In this document: positions 1 through 8,068 of the stretch, piece after piece
How positions within the stretch are numbered: the first letter of the stretch is position 1
Layout: every line of letters starts with the position of its first letter
Assembly (NCBI RefSeq): GCF_026000435.1
Contig: NZ_AP026763.1
Coordinates: 2,232,001 to 2,296,000 of the forward strand
Direction: 5' to 3'
Length of the DNA stretch: 64,000 nucleotides
Source: Vibrio sp. STUT-A11
Lineage (GTDB): Bacteria; Pseudomonadota; Gammaproteobacteria; Enterobacterales; Vibrionaceae
Translations under genes and position numbers: made by a program
Notes under the pieces: generated by a model
The model's input: only the letters and a program-made list of their open reading frames with translations
Told to the model about the DNA's origin: nothing
Database searches by the model: none

Positions 1-33
1 AACAGAAGAAAACTAAGAATAATAAGGTAGATT

Positions 34-1539
34 ATGACGTCAAAAATACCGTTTTACGTATCCGTCATTTTGTTGATGGTTGCGGGCATTGCTTTGAGTA
101 TGTTTAGACACCAAACTTACGGCGTGCCATGGACTCCGGGTGAAACACGTCAGGTATGGGATGTAGAAGCTCGTATTGAATTCAATGCCAACGGCAACGA
201 AGTGAAAGCGTCACTTGCCGCTCCCCATACACAAAGTGGTTACACACTTATCGGCGAATCTGCCTCTTCTTCCGGTTATGGCGTCTCTTACATCAATTCA
301 GATTCTGGCCGTCGTGCAGAATGGTCAATCCGCCAGGCCAGAGGCCCTCAGACTATTTACTACAAAGCGCAGTTTCTGGTGGATCCACAGGCTCAGGTGA
401 CCCCTCTCCCACCAGCTGATGAGATTATCCCTCCAACCCTTTCGGCACCGCAACAAGCTGCTGCAAACGCACTAATTGAACGAGCAATGAGTCGCTCTGC
501 AGACAACGTGACATTTGCACGTGAGCTGATCAAAACGTTGAACGATCCGGACAGCCAAAACTCAGCGCTGCTGCTGAACGATTTTGACCGCACCGATGCA
601 TTGCACAAAATCCTGCTTTCTGCGGGCGTAGAAAGTAAAGTTGTGGGTGTTATTGAGTTGGAAGATGGGCGTCGACGCCAGACCATTCAACCAATGGTGC
701 AAGTGTGGTCAGGTAAAGACTGGGTTCTGTTCTCTCCAAACTCAGTACAAAAAGCTGTGCAACCTAACCTATTGGTTTGGGATGAATCCAACGTCTCTCT
801 GCTCGATTTAGTTGGCGGTAGTAATAGTCAAGTGCACTTCTCCATGATCAAGCAGGACATGACCCCTCAGCAGGCGACCAACAATAAAGTGGAAGCTGAT
901 GGCTTAATGAACATCTCTATCCATAGTCTGCCTCTTGAAGAGCAGGCGATGTTTAAGACCATCATGCTGATCCCAATTGGCGCACTGATCGTAGTATTCC
1001 TCCGTGTGATCATTGGTCTTAAAACCTCAGGTACCTTCATGCCTGTTTTAATTGCGGTCGCTTTCGTCCAAACCCAGTTGATTACGGGTATTGTCGGCTT
1101 CTTGCTTATTGTCGGTACTGGCCTGATTATCCGCAGCTATCTATCGCGGCTGAATTTACTTCTGGTCGCGCGAATATCCGCAGTTATCATTACGGTAATC
1201 ATGATCATCTCGGTGTTTACTGTTGTTGCATTTAAAATCGGCTTGACAGAAGGCCTAACCATTACTTTCTTCCCGATGATCATCTTGTCATGGACCATCG
1301 AACGTATGTCGATTCTGTGGGAAGAAGAAGGCGCGAAAGAAGTGGCGCTGCAAGGTGGTGGCTCGCTACTAACAGCGGTACTGGTTTACCTGGCAATGAC
1401 CAACTCGTACATCCAACATCTGACGTTTAACTTTATCGGCCTCCAATTGATCGTACTGGCCGGCATTCTGCTGCTTGGTACATACACAGGCTACCGTCTA
1501 ACAGAGCTACGCCGTTTCAAACCATTAGCGGAGGATTAA
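34..1539 (+). CDS. Inactive transglutaminase-like protein fused to seven-TM domain
   Basis: 501 aa membrane protein. Residues about 6-24 form a signal-anchor helix. Residues about 30-290 form an extracytoplasmic region with a transglutaminase-like fold in which I see no clear Cys-His-Asp catalytic set. From about residue 305 to 492 there are roughly six or seven hydrophobic helices. The architecture matches the family annotated as inactive transglutaminase fused to 7 transmembrane helices, which is usually encoded beside a RimK-like ATP-grasp ligase, as here (3 bases to the next gene). A retropepsin-like zinc protease gene often precedes it; only 33 bases are visible upstream, and one frame could be the end of such an ORF (stop at 14-16). 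A Shine-Dalgarno AAGGTAG precedes the ATG. The molecular role is unknown. A membrane receptor or scaffold for a modified peptide is inference. Confidence 0.85.
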   Translation: MTSKIPFYVSVILLMVAGIALSMFRHQTYGVPWTPGETRQVWDVEARIEFNANGNEVKASLAAPHTQSGYTLIGESASSSGYGVSYINSDSGRRAEWSIRQARGPQTIYYKAQFLVDPQAQVTPLPPADEIIPPTLSAPQQAAANALIERAMSRSADNVTFARELIKTLNDPDSQNSALLLNDFDRTDALHKILLSAGVESKVVGVIELEDGRRRQTIQPMVQVWSGKDWVLFSPNSVQKAVQPNLLVWDESNVSLLDLVGGSNSQVHFSMIKQDMTPQQATNNKVEADGLMNISIHSLPLEEQAMFKTIMLIPIGALIVVFLRVIIGLKTSGTFMPVLIAVAFVQTQLITGIVGFLLIVGTGLIIRSYLSRLNLLLVARISAVIITVIMIISVFTVVAFKIGLTEGLTITFFPMIILSWTIERMSILWEEEGAKEVALQGGGSLLTAVLVYLAMTNSYIQHLTFNFIGLQLIVLAGILLLGTYTGYRLTELRRFKPLAED

Positions 1540-1542
1540 ACG

Positions 1543-2511
1543 ATGCTTGAACGTTTTACTTCGCCATCAAAACTTCGCCATAAAGGCATTATGGGGATGA
1601 ACAAGCGTAACCACAGCTATATTGGTCGCTACAATGATCGTTCCAAATACCCATTGGTGGATGACAAGCTGAAAACCAAGATCATCGCTCAGGCCGCAGG
1701 GGCGACCGTCCCTGCCCTTATCGGCGTTATTCACAACCAAGCCGAAGTCAAAACCATCCACAACATGGTGAAAGAGTGGCCTGGCTTTGTGATTAAACCT
1801 GCTCAGGGGAGTGGTGGTAAAGGTATTCTGGTTATTACCTCTCATAAAGATGGGGTATACACCAAGCCATCAGGTGCAACCATTGGTAAAGAAGAAGTCG
1901 AGCGCCATATCAGTAACGCGCTTGCCGGACTATTTTCTCTTGGTGGCAAGAACGACGTTGCCGTGGTAGAGAACCTGATTAAGTTTGACGACTGCTTCGA
2001 TGGCTTCAGTTATGAAGGCGTGCCAGATGTTCGTATCATCGTGTTTAAAGGCTACCCTGTCATGGCGATGATGCGTTGCTCAACAGCCGCTTCTGATGGT
2101 AAAGCGAACCTTCACCAGGGCGCGGTAGGCGTGGGGATTGATATCGCCACGGGTAAAGCGATCAGAGCCGTGCAATTTGACCAACCTGTCACTCACCATC
2201 CTGACACGGGCAAAGACCTGTCAACGCTGGAGGTTCCACATTGGGAACGCCTGCTTGAACTGGCTTCTAGTGCTTGGGAAATGACCGGCTTGGGTTACAT
2301 GGGCACAGACATGGTGTTGGACAAGGAAGAAGGTCCGATGGTTTTAGAGCTCAACGCTCGTCCAGGTTTGGCGATTCAAATCGCGAATGGTATGGGTTTG
2401 CTGCCTCGTCTGAAGCACATCGAAAGCCTTGGCACTCCGGCTGAATACCCAAAACCAAAAGAGCGCGTCGCATATGCAGCAGCGCATTTTGGTGTTAAGC
2501 CGCAGTTCTGA
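1543..2511 (+). CDS. Alpha-L-glutamate ligase-like protein (RimK-like ATP-grasp)
   Basis: 322 aa cytoplasmic ATP-grasp enzyme. ATP-binding elements are visible: a glycine-rich loop in the segment GFVIKPAQGSGGKGI (about residues 85-100), and near the C-terminus a metal-binding segment MVLELNARPGL containing the typical Glu and Asn. Family members couple amino acids to a peptide or protein carboxylate using ATP. The substrate of this subfamily is not established. It starts 3 bases after the stop of the transglutaminase-like gene with the Shine-Dalgarno GGAGG inside that gene's end, so the two are surely co-transcribed and probably translationally coupled. A hairpin follows at 2523-2554. Confidence 0.88.
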   Translation: MLERFTSPSKLRHKGIMGMNKRNHSYIGRYNDRSKYPLVDDKLKTKIIAQAAGATVPALIGVIHNQAEVKTIHNMVKEWPGFVIKPAQGSGGKGILVITSHKDGVYTKPSGATIGKEEVERHISNALAGLFSLGGKNDVAVVENLIKFDDCFDGFSYEGVPDVRIIVFKGYPVMAMMRCSTAASDGKANLHQGAVGVGIDIATGKAIRAVQFDQPVTHHPDTGKDLSTLEVPHWERLLELASSAWEMTGLGYMGTDMVLDKEEGPMVLELNARPGLAIQIANGMGLLPRLKHIESLGTPAEYPKPKERVAYAAAHFGVKPQF

Positions 2512-2522
2512 TAATACGTTTG

Positions 2523-2554
2523 CTCACTGAACCTCAAACATTCGGTTCAGTGAG
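2523..2554 (+). terminator. Strong hairpin without U-tract after the ATP-grasp gene
   Basis: CTCACTGAACC pairs with GGTTCAGTGAG across a short loop, 12 bases after the stop codon. No run of T follows, so it is either a 3'-end stabilising hairpin or a weak terminator. Confidence 0.45.
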
Positions 2555-2692
2555 TGGAACTAGCATAAAACCCGCTGATTGCTAGGCTACCTTTTATTTT
2601 TGAGCGATATACCTCGTTTTCACTTTAAAGCGATAAAACGCTTGTCTCAATCAATGATCTATCTAACAAATTCAACAGAGAACGTTTTTTTT

Positions 2693-2712
2693 ATACTCAA
2701 CACTTTGAGTAT
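2693..2712 (+). promoter_or_regulatory. Palindrome ATACTCAA-N4-TTGAGTAT upstream of the small ORF
   Basis: Perfect 8-base arms around the tetraloop CACT, preceded by a run of eight T. It may be an operator or the start-proximal hairpin of the small gene's leader. The factor is unknown. Confidence 0.4.
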
Positions 2713-2750
2713 GATTAGAGCTCCCCTTACTCAACTTATGAGGTTGAGAC

Positions 2751-2903
2751 ATGTTAGTAAAAGATACAAATAATAAAGAACCATCGCTTGTTGACCATGA
2801 GACGCTAGACCAGCATTTACAACGCTTGTCAGAGATCTCTATCCAGGCACTTGAAGAGCTTGCTGAAATGCTTGAAGTTAAAGCAGACGTTTCAGAAGAG
2901 TAG
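2751..2903 (+). CDS. Small acidic protein, 50 aa, unknown function
   Basis: ATG at 2751 to TAG at 2903. The product is rich in Glu, Leu and Asp, begins MLVKDTNNKEPS and ends EVKADVSEE; the middle (about residues 18-43) is predicted to be one long amphipathic helix. It has no Cys and no membrane segment. GAGG at 2740-2743 is well spaced for a Shine-Dalgarno, and a rho-independent terminator lies 30 bases after the stop, so this looks like a genuine monocistronic small gene. I do not recognise the family. The Shine-Dalgarno lies in a potential hairpin (CTCAAC 2730-2735 with GTTGAG 2743-2748). Confidence 0.6.
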   Translation: MLVKDTNNKEPSLVDHETLDQHLQRLSEISIQALEELAEMLEVKADVSEE

Positions 2904-2932
2904 CATTTAACTTTCTAAAGCTAAGTGCTCAA

Positions 2933-2969
2933 AAAGCCGAGACTGTCGTCCTACAGCCTCGGCTTTTTT
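2933..2969 (+). terminator. Rho-independent terminator after the 50-aa gene
   Basis: AAAGCCGAG pairs with CTCGGCTTT, extended by CTG/CAG, followed by TTTTTTAT. The A-run on the other side makes it potentially usable by the GMC oxidoreductase gene on the minus strand (stop at 2993). Confidence 0.9.
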
Positions 2970-2992
2970 ATCTGTTCGTGAGCATCTCGTCA

Positions 2993-4633
2993 CTAACCTG
3001 CTTTGGCTGCGGCCGATTCAGACTCATGACAAACCGCATACTGTGACTTAACCTGATCGGCTATCTTCTCCGCAATCATTATCGTGGGCGCATTGGTATT
3101 CCCACCGATAAGCGTTGGCATTATCGACGCGTCAACCACTCTTAGCCCTTCTAAACCATGGACGACTAAATCCTTATCCACCACCGCCAGTGGATCATCT
3201 GATGGTCCCATTTTACAGCTGCCGACAGGATGATATTGGGTATCAGCCCGGTTGCGGATATCCTGCTCAATGGCATGGTCATCGTTTGCATCTACCAGAT
3301 AAAAATTCTCGCCTCGAACGTCATCAAATGCCCGGCTTTCCAACATCTGATGTTGTTTCTTCCATGCTTTGATCATGATACCCATATCGTCAGGGTGACT
3401 AAAAAAGGCAGGATCAATCAGCGGTACGTCATAGGGATCGGCGCTTTGTAGTTTGACAGTCCCCCTACTTTTCGGCCTTAGTAACGTGACGTGCGAACTA
3501 TAGCCATGGCTAATATGAACCTTGCGTGCATGGTCATCAACAACGGCAACCACAAAAACGAACTCCAGATCAGGCACATCGATAGTCTCGTCAGAGCGAA
3601 GAAATCCTATCCCCTCTGCAAAATTGCTGCTCATTTTACCACTGCGCTGATTCATCCACTGAGGTAACGCTTTACCCACTTCAGCGATCATTCTAAACGA
3701 GACGCCAAAAGACTCTTTCTTATCCAGGCATTTGTAGCTGTGCACCAGATCGATATGGTCTTGTAAGTTTTCGCCAACACCTGGTAACTCATGAACTTGC
3801 TCAATATTATGCTTGTCGAGATCGGCTTTGGCTCCGACACCAGACAAAAGCAAGATTTGTGGAGAACCAAACGCACCCGCCGATAACATCACTTCACGGT
3901 TGCATTTAATCTGGAAACGCTTTCCTTTTAGCCCGTATTCGACACCAATGGCACGTTTGCCTTCAAATAGAACCTTGTGCGTGATGGCTTTAGTCAGCAC
4001 CGTCAGATTCGGTCGGCTCAAATGGGGCGTCAAATATGCTTTTGCCGCGCTGCATCGCTCACCATCACGCTGTGTAACCTGGGTGTAAGTCGCACCAAAC
4101 TGCTGCTCACCATTAATATCCGCACTGCGGGGAACCCCAATGGATTCGCATGCCGATAAGTATCGCTCAACAAGCTTACTCGGCGAGCGTAAGTTCGCAA
4201 CATTCAAAGGACCGCCCTGACCATGGTATTCGTTGTGGTGAACCTCGTTGTTTTCCGCTTTTATGAAATACGGCAGGCACTCGTCGTAGCTCCAACCCGT
4301 ATTCCCAAGACTTGCCCACAAGTCGTAATCATATCGATGCCCTCTCGAATACATCATGGCATTGATCGAGCTAGAACCACCTAACGTTTTACCTCTTGGC
4401 TGATAGCCTCGGCGACCATTTAATCCGGGCTGGGATACTGTTTCAAAGCCCCAGTTGTATAATTTGGTCGGCATCATGGCAACCGTACCGACCGGCGTAT
4501 GTATAAATGCACTATTGTCCTTACCACCAGCCTCGAGCAGACAAACCGTCACGTTCGGATCCTCAGATAAACGCGATGCTAAAACACAACCTGCCGAGCC
4601 ACCGCCAACAATGATGTAATCGTAGCTTTCCAT
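2993..4633 (-). CDS. GMC-family FAD-dependent alcohol/choline dehydrogenase
   Basis: 546 aa from the ATG at 4633, which has a strong GGGAGG Shine-Dalgarno; an upstream in-frame TTG at 4648 is less likely. The N-terminal dinucleotide fold reads YIIVGGGSAGCVLASRL, with the acidic end of the second strand in LLEAGG. GMC signature 1 is the GRRGYQPRGKTLGGSSSINAM region cut around residues 75-95, and signature 2 is GAFGSPQILLLSGVG. Near the C-terminus the catalytic region YHPVGSCKMG contains the active-site His, and the final FAD-contact segment is NAPTIMIAEKIAD. It resembles BetA/AlkJ enzymes that oxidise alcohols to aldehydes. It sits downstream of an aldehyde dehydrogenase gene on the same strand, which suggests a two-step alcohol to acid oxidation. 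It is not in a bet operon (no betB or betI beside it), so choline is not assumed as the substrate. Confidence 0.88.
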   Translation of the reverse strand: MESYDYIIVGGGSAGCVLASRLSEDPNVTVCLLEAGGKDNSAFIHTPVGTVAMMPTKLYNWGFETVSQPGLNGRRGYQPRGKTLGGSSSINAMMYSRGHRYDYDLWASLGNTGWSYDECLPYFIKAENNEVHHNEYHGQGGPLNVANLRSPSKLVERYLSACESIGVPRSADINGEQQFGATYTQVTQRDGERCSAAKAYLTPHLSRPNLTVLTKAITHKVLFEGKRAIGVEYGLKGKRFQIKCNREVMLSAGAFGSPQILLLSGVGAKADLDKHNIEQVHELPGVGENLQDHIDLVHSYKCLDKKESFGVSFRMIAEVGKALPQWMNQRSGKMSSNFAEGIGFLRSDETIDVPDLEFVFVVAVVDDHARKVHISHGYSSHVTLLRPKSRGTVKLQSADPYDVPLIDPAFFSHPDDMGIMIKAWKKQHQMLESRAFDDVRGENFYLVDANDDHAIEQDIRNRADTQYHPVGSCKMGPSDDPLAVVDKDLVVHGLEGLRVVDASIMPTLIGGNTNAPTIMIAEKIADQVKSQYAVCHESESAAAKAG

Positions 4634-4657
4634 TATTGACCTCCCCAAGGCAGCAAG

Positions 4658-4876
4658 TTAGCCCTGATTCTCTGCCATAGGCGCAGATAAACCACGCTCC
4701 TTGAAGAAACACGCGACACGTGAATGCGTAATCCTTTCGCTGATTTCGTCATATTTCATCCTTTGAATAAACTTGGTCATTCCAAACAGATTAAGTAAGG
4801 CGCGCAATGCAGCGCCAAGCGAGTGGTCATAAGGGGAAGACATCATCCGACGTAAAGAACCTGCCTTCCCAACCAC
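4658..4876 (-). CDS. Possible 72-aa protein between aldehyde dehydrogenase and GMC genes
   Basis: An open frame from a GTG at 4876 to a TAA at 4658 fills the gap between the two oxidoreductase genes in the same direction. It is basic and helical, with ALRALLNLFGMTKFIQRM in the middle, and I do not recognise it. No clear Shine-Dalgarno precedes the GTG or the internal tandem ATGs (residues 11-12). It may be a real small operon member, or the tail of a gene whose beginning has been lost; the frame stays open upstream into the 3' end of the aldehyde dehydrogenase gene. Confidence 0.4.
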   Translation of the reverse strand: MVGKAGSLRRMMSSPYDHSLGAALRALLNLFGMTKFIQRMKYDEISERITHSRVACFFKERGLSAPMAENQG

Positions 4877-4895
4877 CGAAGAGGTGTTGTATCCG

Positions 4896-6386
4896 CTATT
4901 TTTTATTATTTAATTGCGGATCGGGTTTACCGACAAAAACACGTAGAATCAGTTTTTGTACCCAACTTCCGTACGGAGGCGAGAAAAGCTGAATGGGGAA
5001 CCAGTCTCGCATTTGCAATACCGAACGTGCATGGCTTAACTCTCTGAATCCTTCTTCACCGTGATAATTCCCTATCCCTGAATTACCTACGCCACCAAAC
5101 GGTACCGAGTGATTGAGAACATGCCATCCCCAATCATTCACGGTGACACCGCCACTGTGAGTGTTTGTAAGTACGGATTCGCGCTGTGTCTCATTGTTAG
5201 TAAACAGATAGCAAGCGAGAGGACGTGGCCTGTCGGTTATATATTCAATCACTTCATCAATGGAACGGTAGGTGTGAACCGGAAGCAAAGGGCCAAAGAT
5301 CTCTTCCTGACAGATACGCATATCCGATGTCAGATTAGTGGCAATATAAAGCGGCGTTTTACGTCCTTCACCACAATCCAGGCATTGAAGAATCTCAGCG
5401 CCCTTTTCTTTTGCATCATTCAGCAAATCATGGAATCGCTTATGCTGGGCGTCATTCACGAGCGCGGTATAGTCCTGATTCGCTTTAATCTCGCCATACA
5501 TGGCTTGATGAGCAACTTTTAGTGCTTCGACAAACTCTTGCTGTTTGCCTTCCGGTACAAAAGCGTAATCCGGGGCGATGCAAATTTGCCCCGAGTTCAT
5601 TCCCTTACCGTGCGCAAGGCGTACTGCCGCTTTTTTAACATCGTAGTCTTCAAATACTATCGCAGGCGATTTACCACCTAGTTCAAGCGTTACGGGCGTT
5701 AAATTGGCAGCAGCGTTTGCCATGATAGTTTTGCCACTCGCGGGCGAGCCAGTAAAAATCAGATGATCAAATGGCAAGTGAGAGATTTCCATCGCTTCAG
5801 GGTGATCACCATCAACTACACGGACCAAATCCTCCGGATAAATCTCGGCTAACATGCGGCGCAACTGTTTTGTTGTCTCTGGGCAATTAGGCGGCATCTT
5901 GATCATGCAGCGATTGCCCGCTGCTAAAGAGGTGATCATTGGCCCAATAGACAGGTAGATAGGGAAGTTCCAGGGACAGATAATGCCCACCACACCTTTT
6001 GGCTGGTATCTGACTTCCAGCTTGTTACCTTTAAACAACCATTCTGTTGGCCGTCTGCTGGGCTTCATCCAGCTTTTCAGATGTCGAACAACATGGTTAA
6101 TATCCAAAATCGGAGCAAGTACATCGGCCATTAGCGACTCCGTGTGGCTACGGCCGCCGAAGTCCTCATTCATCGCTTCTGCCAAAATATTCTGATAGCG
6201 AGAAAGTTGCTTTTTCAACGCCAGTAACCTCTGCTTTCTGACGTCTAACGATGCTAATGGCTCTGCTTGATAGGCCAACTTCAATTCAGCAAACCAAGTG
6301 GCCAGTTCACTAGAGTTCAATGCATCACCCGTTGCCATATTTTGGCTGAGGTCAATCGCCTCACCTTGTTTAGCCAACACATTCAT
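4896..6386 (-). CDS. Aldehyde dehydrogenase (coniferyl aldehyde dehydrogenase-like)
   Basis: 496 aa, NAD(P)-dependent aldehyde dehydrogenase fold. PWNFPIYLSIGP marks the cofactor-binding region, VTLELGGKSPAIV holds the general-base Glu, and NSGQICIAPDYAFV holds the catalytic Cys. The C-terminal part HSVPFGGVGNSGIG is typical of the short class-3-like branch that includes CalB-type enzymes. The C-terminal tail is hydrophobic (WFPIQLFSPPY...), as in membrane-associated class-3 enzymes. The Shine-Dalgarno GGGAGAG precedes the ATG. It is the first gene of a leftward unit with the GMC dehydrogenase, and a divergent AraC regulator lies 165 bases away. The likely substrate is an aromatic or medium-chain aldehyde made by the GMC enzyme; the true substrate is not readable from sequence. 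Confidence 0.85.
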   Translation of the reverse strand: MNVLAKQGEAIDLSQNMATGDALNSSELATWFAELKLAYQAEPLASLDVRKQRLLALKKQLSRYQNILAEAMNEDFGGRSHTESLMADVLAPILDINHVVRHLKSWMKPSRRPTEWLFKGNKLEVRYQPKGVVGIICPWNFPIYLSIGPMITSLAAGNRCMIKMPPNCPETTKQLRRMLAEIYPEDLVRVVDGDHPEAMEISHLPFDHLIFTGSPASGKTIMANAAANLTPVTLELGGKSPAIVFEDYDVKKAAVRLAHGKGMNSGQICIAPDYAFVPEGKQQEFVEALKVAHQAMYGEIKANQDYTALVNDAQHKRFHDLLNDAKEKGAEILQCLDCGEGRKTPLYIATNLTSDMRICQEEIFGPLLPVHTYRSIDEVIEYITDRPRPLACYLFTNNETQRESVLTNTHSGGVTVNDWGWHVLNHSVPFGGVGNSGIGNYHGEEGFRELSHARSVLQMRDWFPIQLFSPPYGSWVQKLILRVFVGKPDPQLNNKK

Positions 6387-6551
6387 ATTTCTCTCCCATC
6401 CTACAATTTATTGCATTACAACATTTTGATAACATTAATCACAGGTTACAAAATGACAAAAACCGGTGATATTCGGACAGCTTTGAGAACAACATGACAG
6501 AATATCACTCAGATAAGCGCTAGGATGATCAACTTCGGTAGAGGGAAAACA

Positions 6552-7595
6552 ATGGAATACACCGCAGTTTATGAGCCAGATACACAAGCTTTCGGCATTT
6601 TAGATTTACAACTGCTCAAGCGCTATTTAGATCCTGGAGTCAGCGTCGAAACCTTACTTGATGGCAGTGGCATCAATGCTTCTCAGCTTTACGCGCCAGA
6701 TACGCATATCACTCTGGCTCAAAAGCTGGTGATTTTTAGTAACGCCCTTAGCCACTCAGAAGAACCAAGTTTAGGGCTCAAAATAGGTCAACAGGCCAAG
6801 TTCAGTGATTTCGGTGTGCTCGGTTATGCGGTCTTAAGCAGTAACACACTATTTGATGCGTTGGTGATGGGGTTTAAGTATCTGCGTCTCGCAGGGCCAG
6901 TTCTTAAAAAGAAAATGTGGGTAGAAGACAACTTAGGTTACTTCCGCGCCGAGCAATTAATCGACCTTCAATCCATATTGCCATTTTGCTGCGAATACTG
7001 GTTTTCAACCATCCAGAACTTATGTGAAGAAGTGATGCAGCACCCCTTTCCTTCGACGGTCATTCGCTTTCCTTATCCTGAGCCAGAGTACAGTGAGCTG
7101 TATAAGCAAGTGTTTCACTGTGACATCGAGTTCAATAGCGACCGATTGGAATGGCAATTTGATGCGCAAAGCATTTACGAACCACTGCCTGCAGCGAACC
7201 CTATCACATTACAAATGTGTCTGAAGTCTTGTGATGAAATGCTGGCTAAAGTCAGTGGTAACGCTTGCTTAAAAGATAGGATAACCCAGATATTTATTGA
7301 GCGGCCGGGCAACTACCCTTCTGTGGAAACGCTCTCATCCGAGTTGGGAATGTCGTCGAGAACATTAAGCCGTCATCTCAAACAAGAAAATACCAGCTAT
7401 CAGCAAATTCTCGATCAAGTGCGTTTTCGTTTAGCTCGTCACTATCTGGCTTCAACACAAATCAGTATCGAAGATATCTCCGAACGAATTGGTTTTTCTG
7501 ACAGCGCGAACTTCCGTCATGCCTTTCGTAAATGGAGTGGCTGTTCGCCAAGGCAATACCGGCAAACAAAATCGACAGAAAGTGCGACGAGCTAA
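6552..7595 (+). CDS. AraC-family transcriptional regulator
   Basis: 347 aa. The ATG at 6552 is chosen because GAGGGAAAAC lies directly in front of it; an upstream ATG at 6525 adds nine residues without a good ribosome site. The N-terminal two thirds match the arabinose-binding-like (OruR/GadX-type) effector domain: LLDGSGINASQL near the start and the LGLKIGQ segment. The C-terminal about 100 residues carry two helix-turn-helix units: VETLSSELGMSSRTLSRHL, and ISIEDISERIGFSDSANFRHAF followed by SGCSPRQYR. It is divergent from the aldehyde/alcohol dehydrogenase genes, so it most likely activates them; this is inference from position. Confidence 0.88.
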   Translation: MEYTAVYEPDTQAFGILDLQLLKRYLDPGVSVETLLDGSGINASQLYAPDTHITLAQKLVIFSNALSHSEEPSLGLKIGQQAKFSDFGVLGYAVLSSNTLFDALVMGFKYLRLAGPVLKKKMWVEDNLGYFRAEQLIDLQSILPFCCEYWFSTIQNLCEEVMQHPFPSTVIRFPYPEPEYSELYKQVFHCDIEFNSDRLEWQFDAQSIYEPLPAANPITLQMCLKSCDEMLAKVSGNACLKDRITQIFIERPGNYPSVETLSSELGMSSRTLSRHLKQENTSYQQILDQVRFRLARHYLASTQISIEDISERIGFSDSANFRHAFRKWSGCSPRQYRQTKSTESATS

Positions 7596-7694
7596 ACTCA
7601 ATATAAATCCAACACTAGAAAACGCCCGCACATCATTAGTGAGGAGTGATACCAACCTAAGTAAGAAAGTGGTCATACTTAATTTTAGAGAACT

Positions 7695-7793
7695 AGAAAA
7701 CAGACATCGAACACAAACACGCATGAACCCATCCATGGGGCTTCGATTTGCCATCCATGGCAAATAGAGTTTGTTTATCGAACCCTGTTCTCT
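7695..7793. repeat. Compound palindrome with nested CCATCCATGG hairpins
   Basis: Imperfect outer arms at 7695-7718 and 7769-7793 (AGA.AACAG..TCGA..A.AAAC and its complement) enclose two small palindromes that share the core CCATCCATGG: CCCATCCATGGG at 7728-7739, and 9-base arms ATTTGCCAT/ATGGCAAAT at 7746-7765. It looks like a MITE-like or REP-type intergenic element. Its copy number elsewhere cannot be judged from this window. Confidence 0.6.
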
Positions 7794-7861
7794 GAGCAGT
7801 TAATTTTCCAGATTAGTATGAGTTGGCTAGTTTAAATATGAGCCACTTTTCAGTTACTTCA

Positions 7862-7994
7862 GTCATTCCAGCGAGCCTTGGCGAGACTAGGAATCTAATA
7901 TCAGCGTGCTGAGAATTTGTAGAAATTATACTAACAACAAAGCACTCGAAGAGTAGATTCTGAATCACGCTCCTTCGTCGCTGTCCAGAATGAC
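7862..7994 (-). repeat. Dispersed palindromic repeat, copy A
   Basis: A 133-base core starting GTCATTCCAGCGAG and ending CAGAATGAC. The ends are inverted relatives of each other, each leading into a GAATCTA/TAGATTC motif. The reverse complement matches 16376-16508 closely with the same 133-base length. Similarity extends outward on the mukB side into an ATGCC...GGCAT hairpin (8007-8034) and, more weakly, on the left to about 7824. Confidence 0.85.
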
Positions 7995-8006
7995 GGGGAA
8001 TTAAAA

Positions 8007-8034
8007 ATGCCACTCGCGGTTAAGCGAGTGGCAT
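8007..8034 (-). terminator. Terminator hairpin after mukB
   Basis: Read on the minus strand, ATGCCACTCGC pairs with GCGAGTGGCAT and is followed by TTTTAATT. It stands 35 bases past the mukB stop. The equivalent hairpin accompanies the other repeat copy, so it may have arrived with the repeat. Confidence 0.8.
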
Positions 8035-8068
8035 ATCATTAGCAGGTAATTAACTTCAAAGCGAAAGG

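Larger units (their letters stand above)
7596..8068. other. Gene-free region with two palindromic repeats
   Basis: 473 bases between the convergent ends of the AraC gene and mukB. It holds a compound palindrome (7695-7793), a dispersed repeat (core 7862-7994) and the mukB-side terminator hairpin (8007-8034). No credible gene is seen. Confidence 0.7.

Noticed and set aside
2579..2773. 64-codon frame upstream of the 50-aa ORF
   Set aside because: No ribosome site, and it overlaps the palindromic leader and start of the better-supported small ORF in another frame.
5109..5522. 137-codon plus-strand frame within the aldehyde dehydrogenase gene
   Set aside because: Lies antisense to conserved dehydrogenase motifs; no ribosome site.
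7489..7767. 92-codon plus-strand frame at the end of the AraC gene
   Set aside because: Most of it overlaps the helix-turn-helix coding region and then runs into the palindromic repeat.
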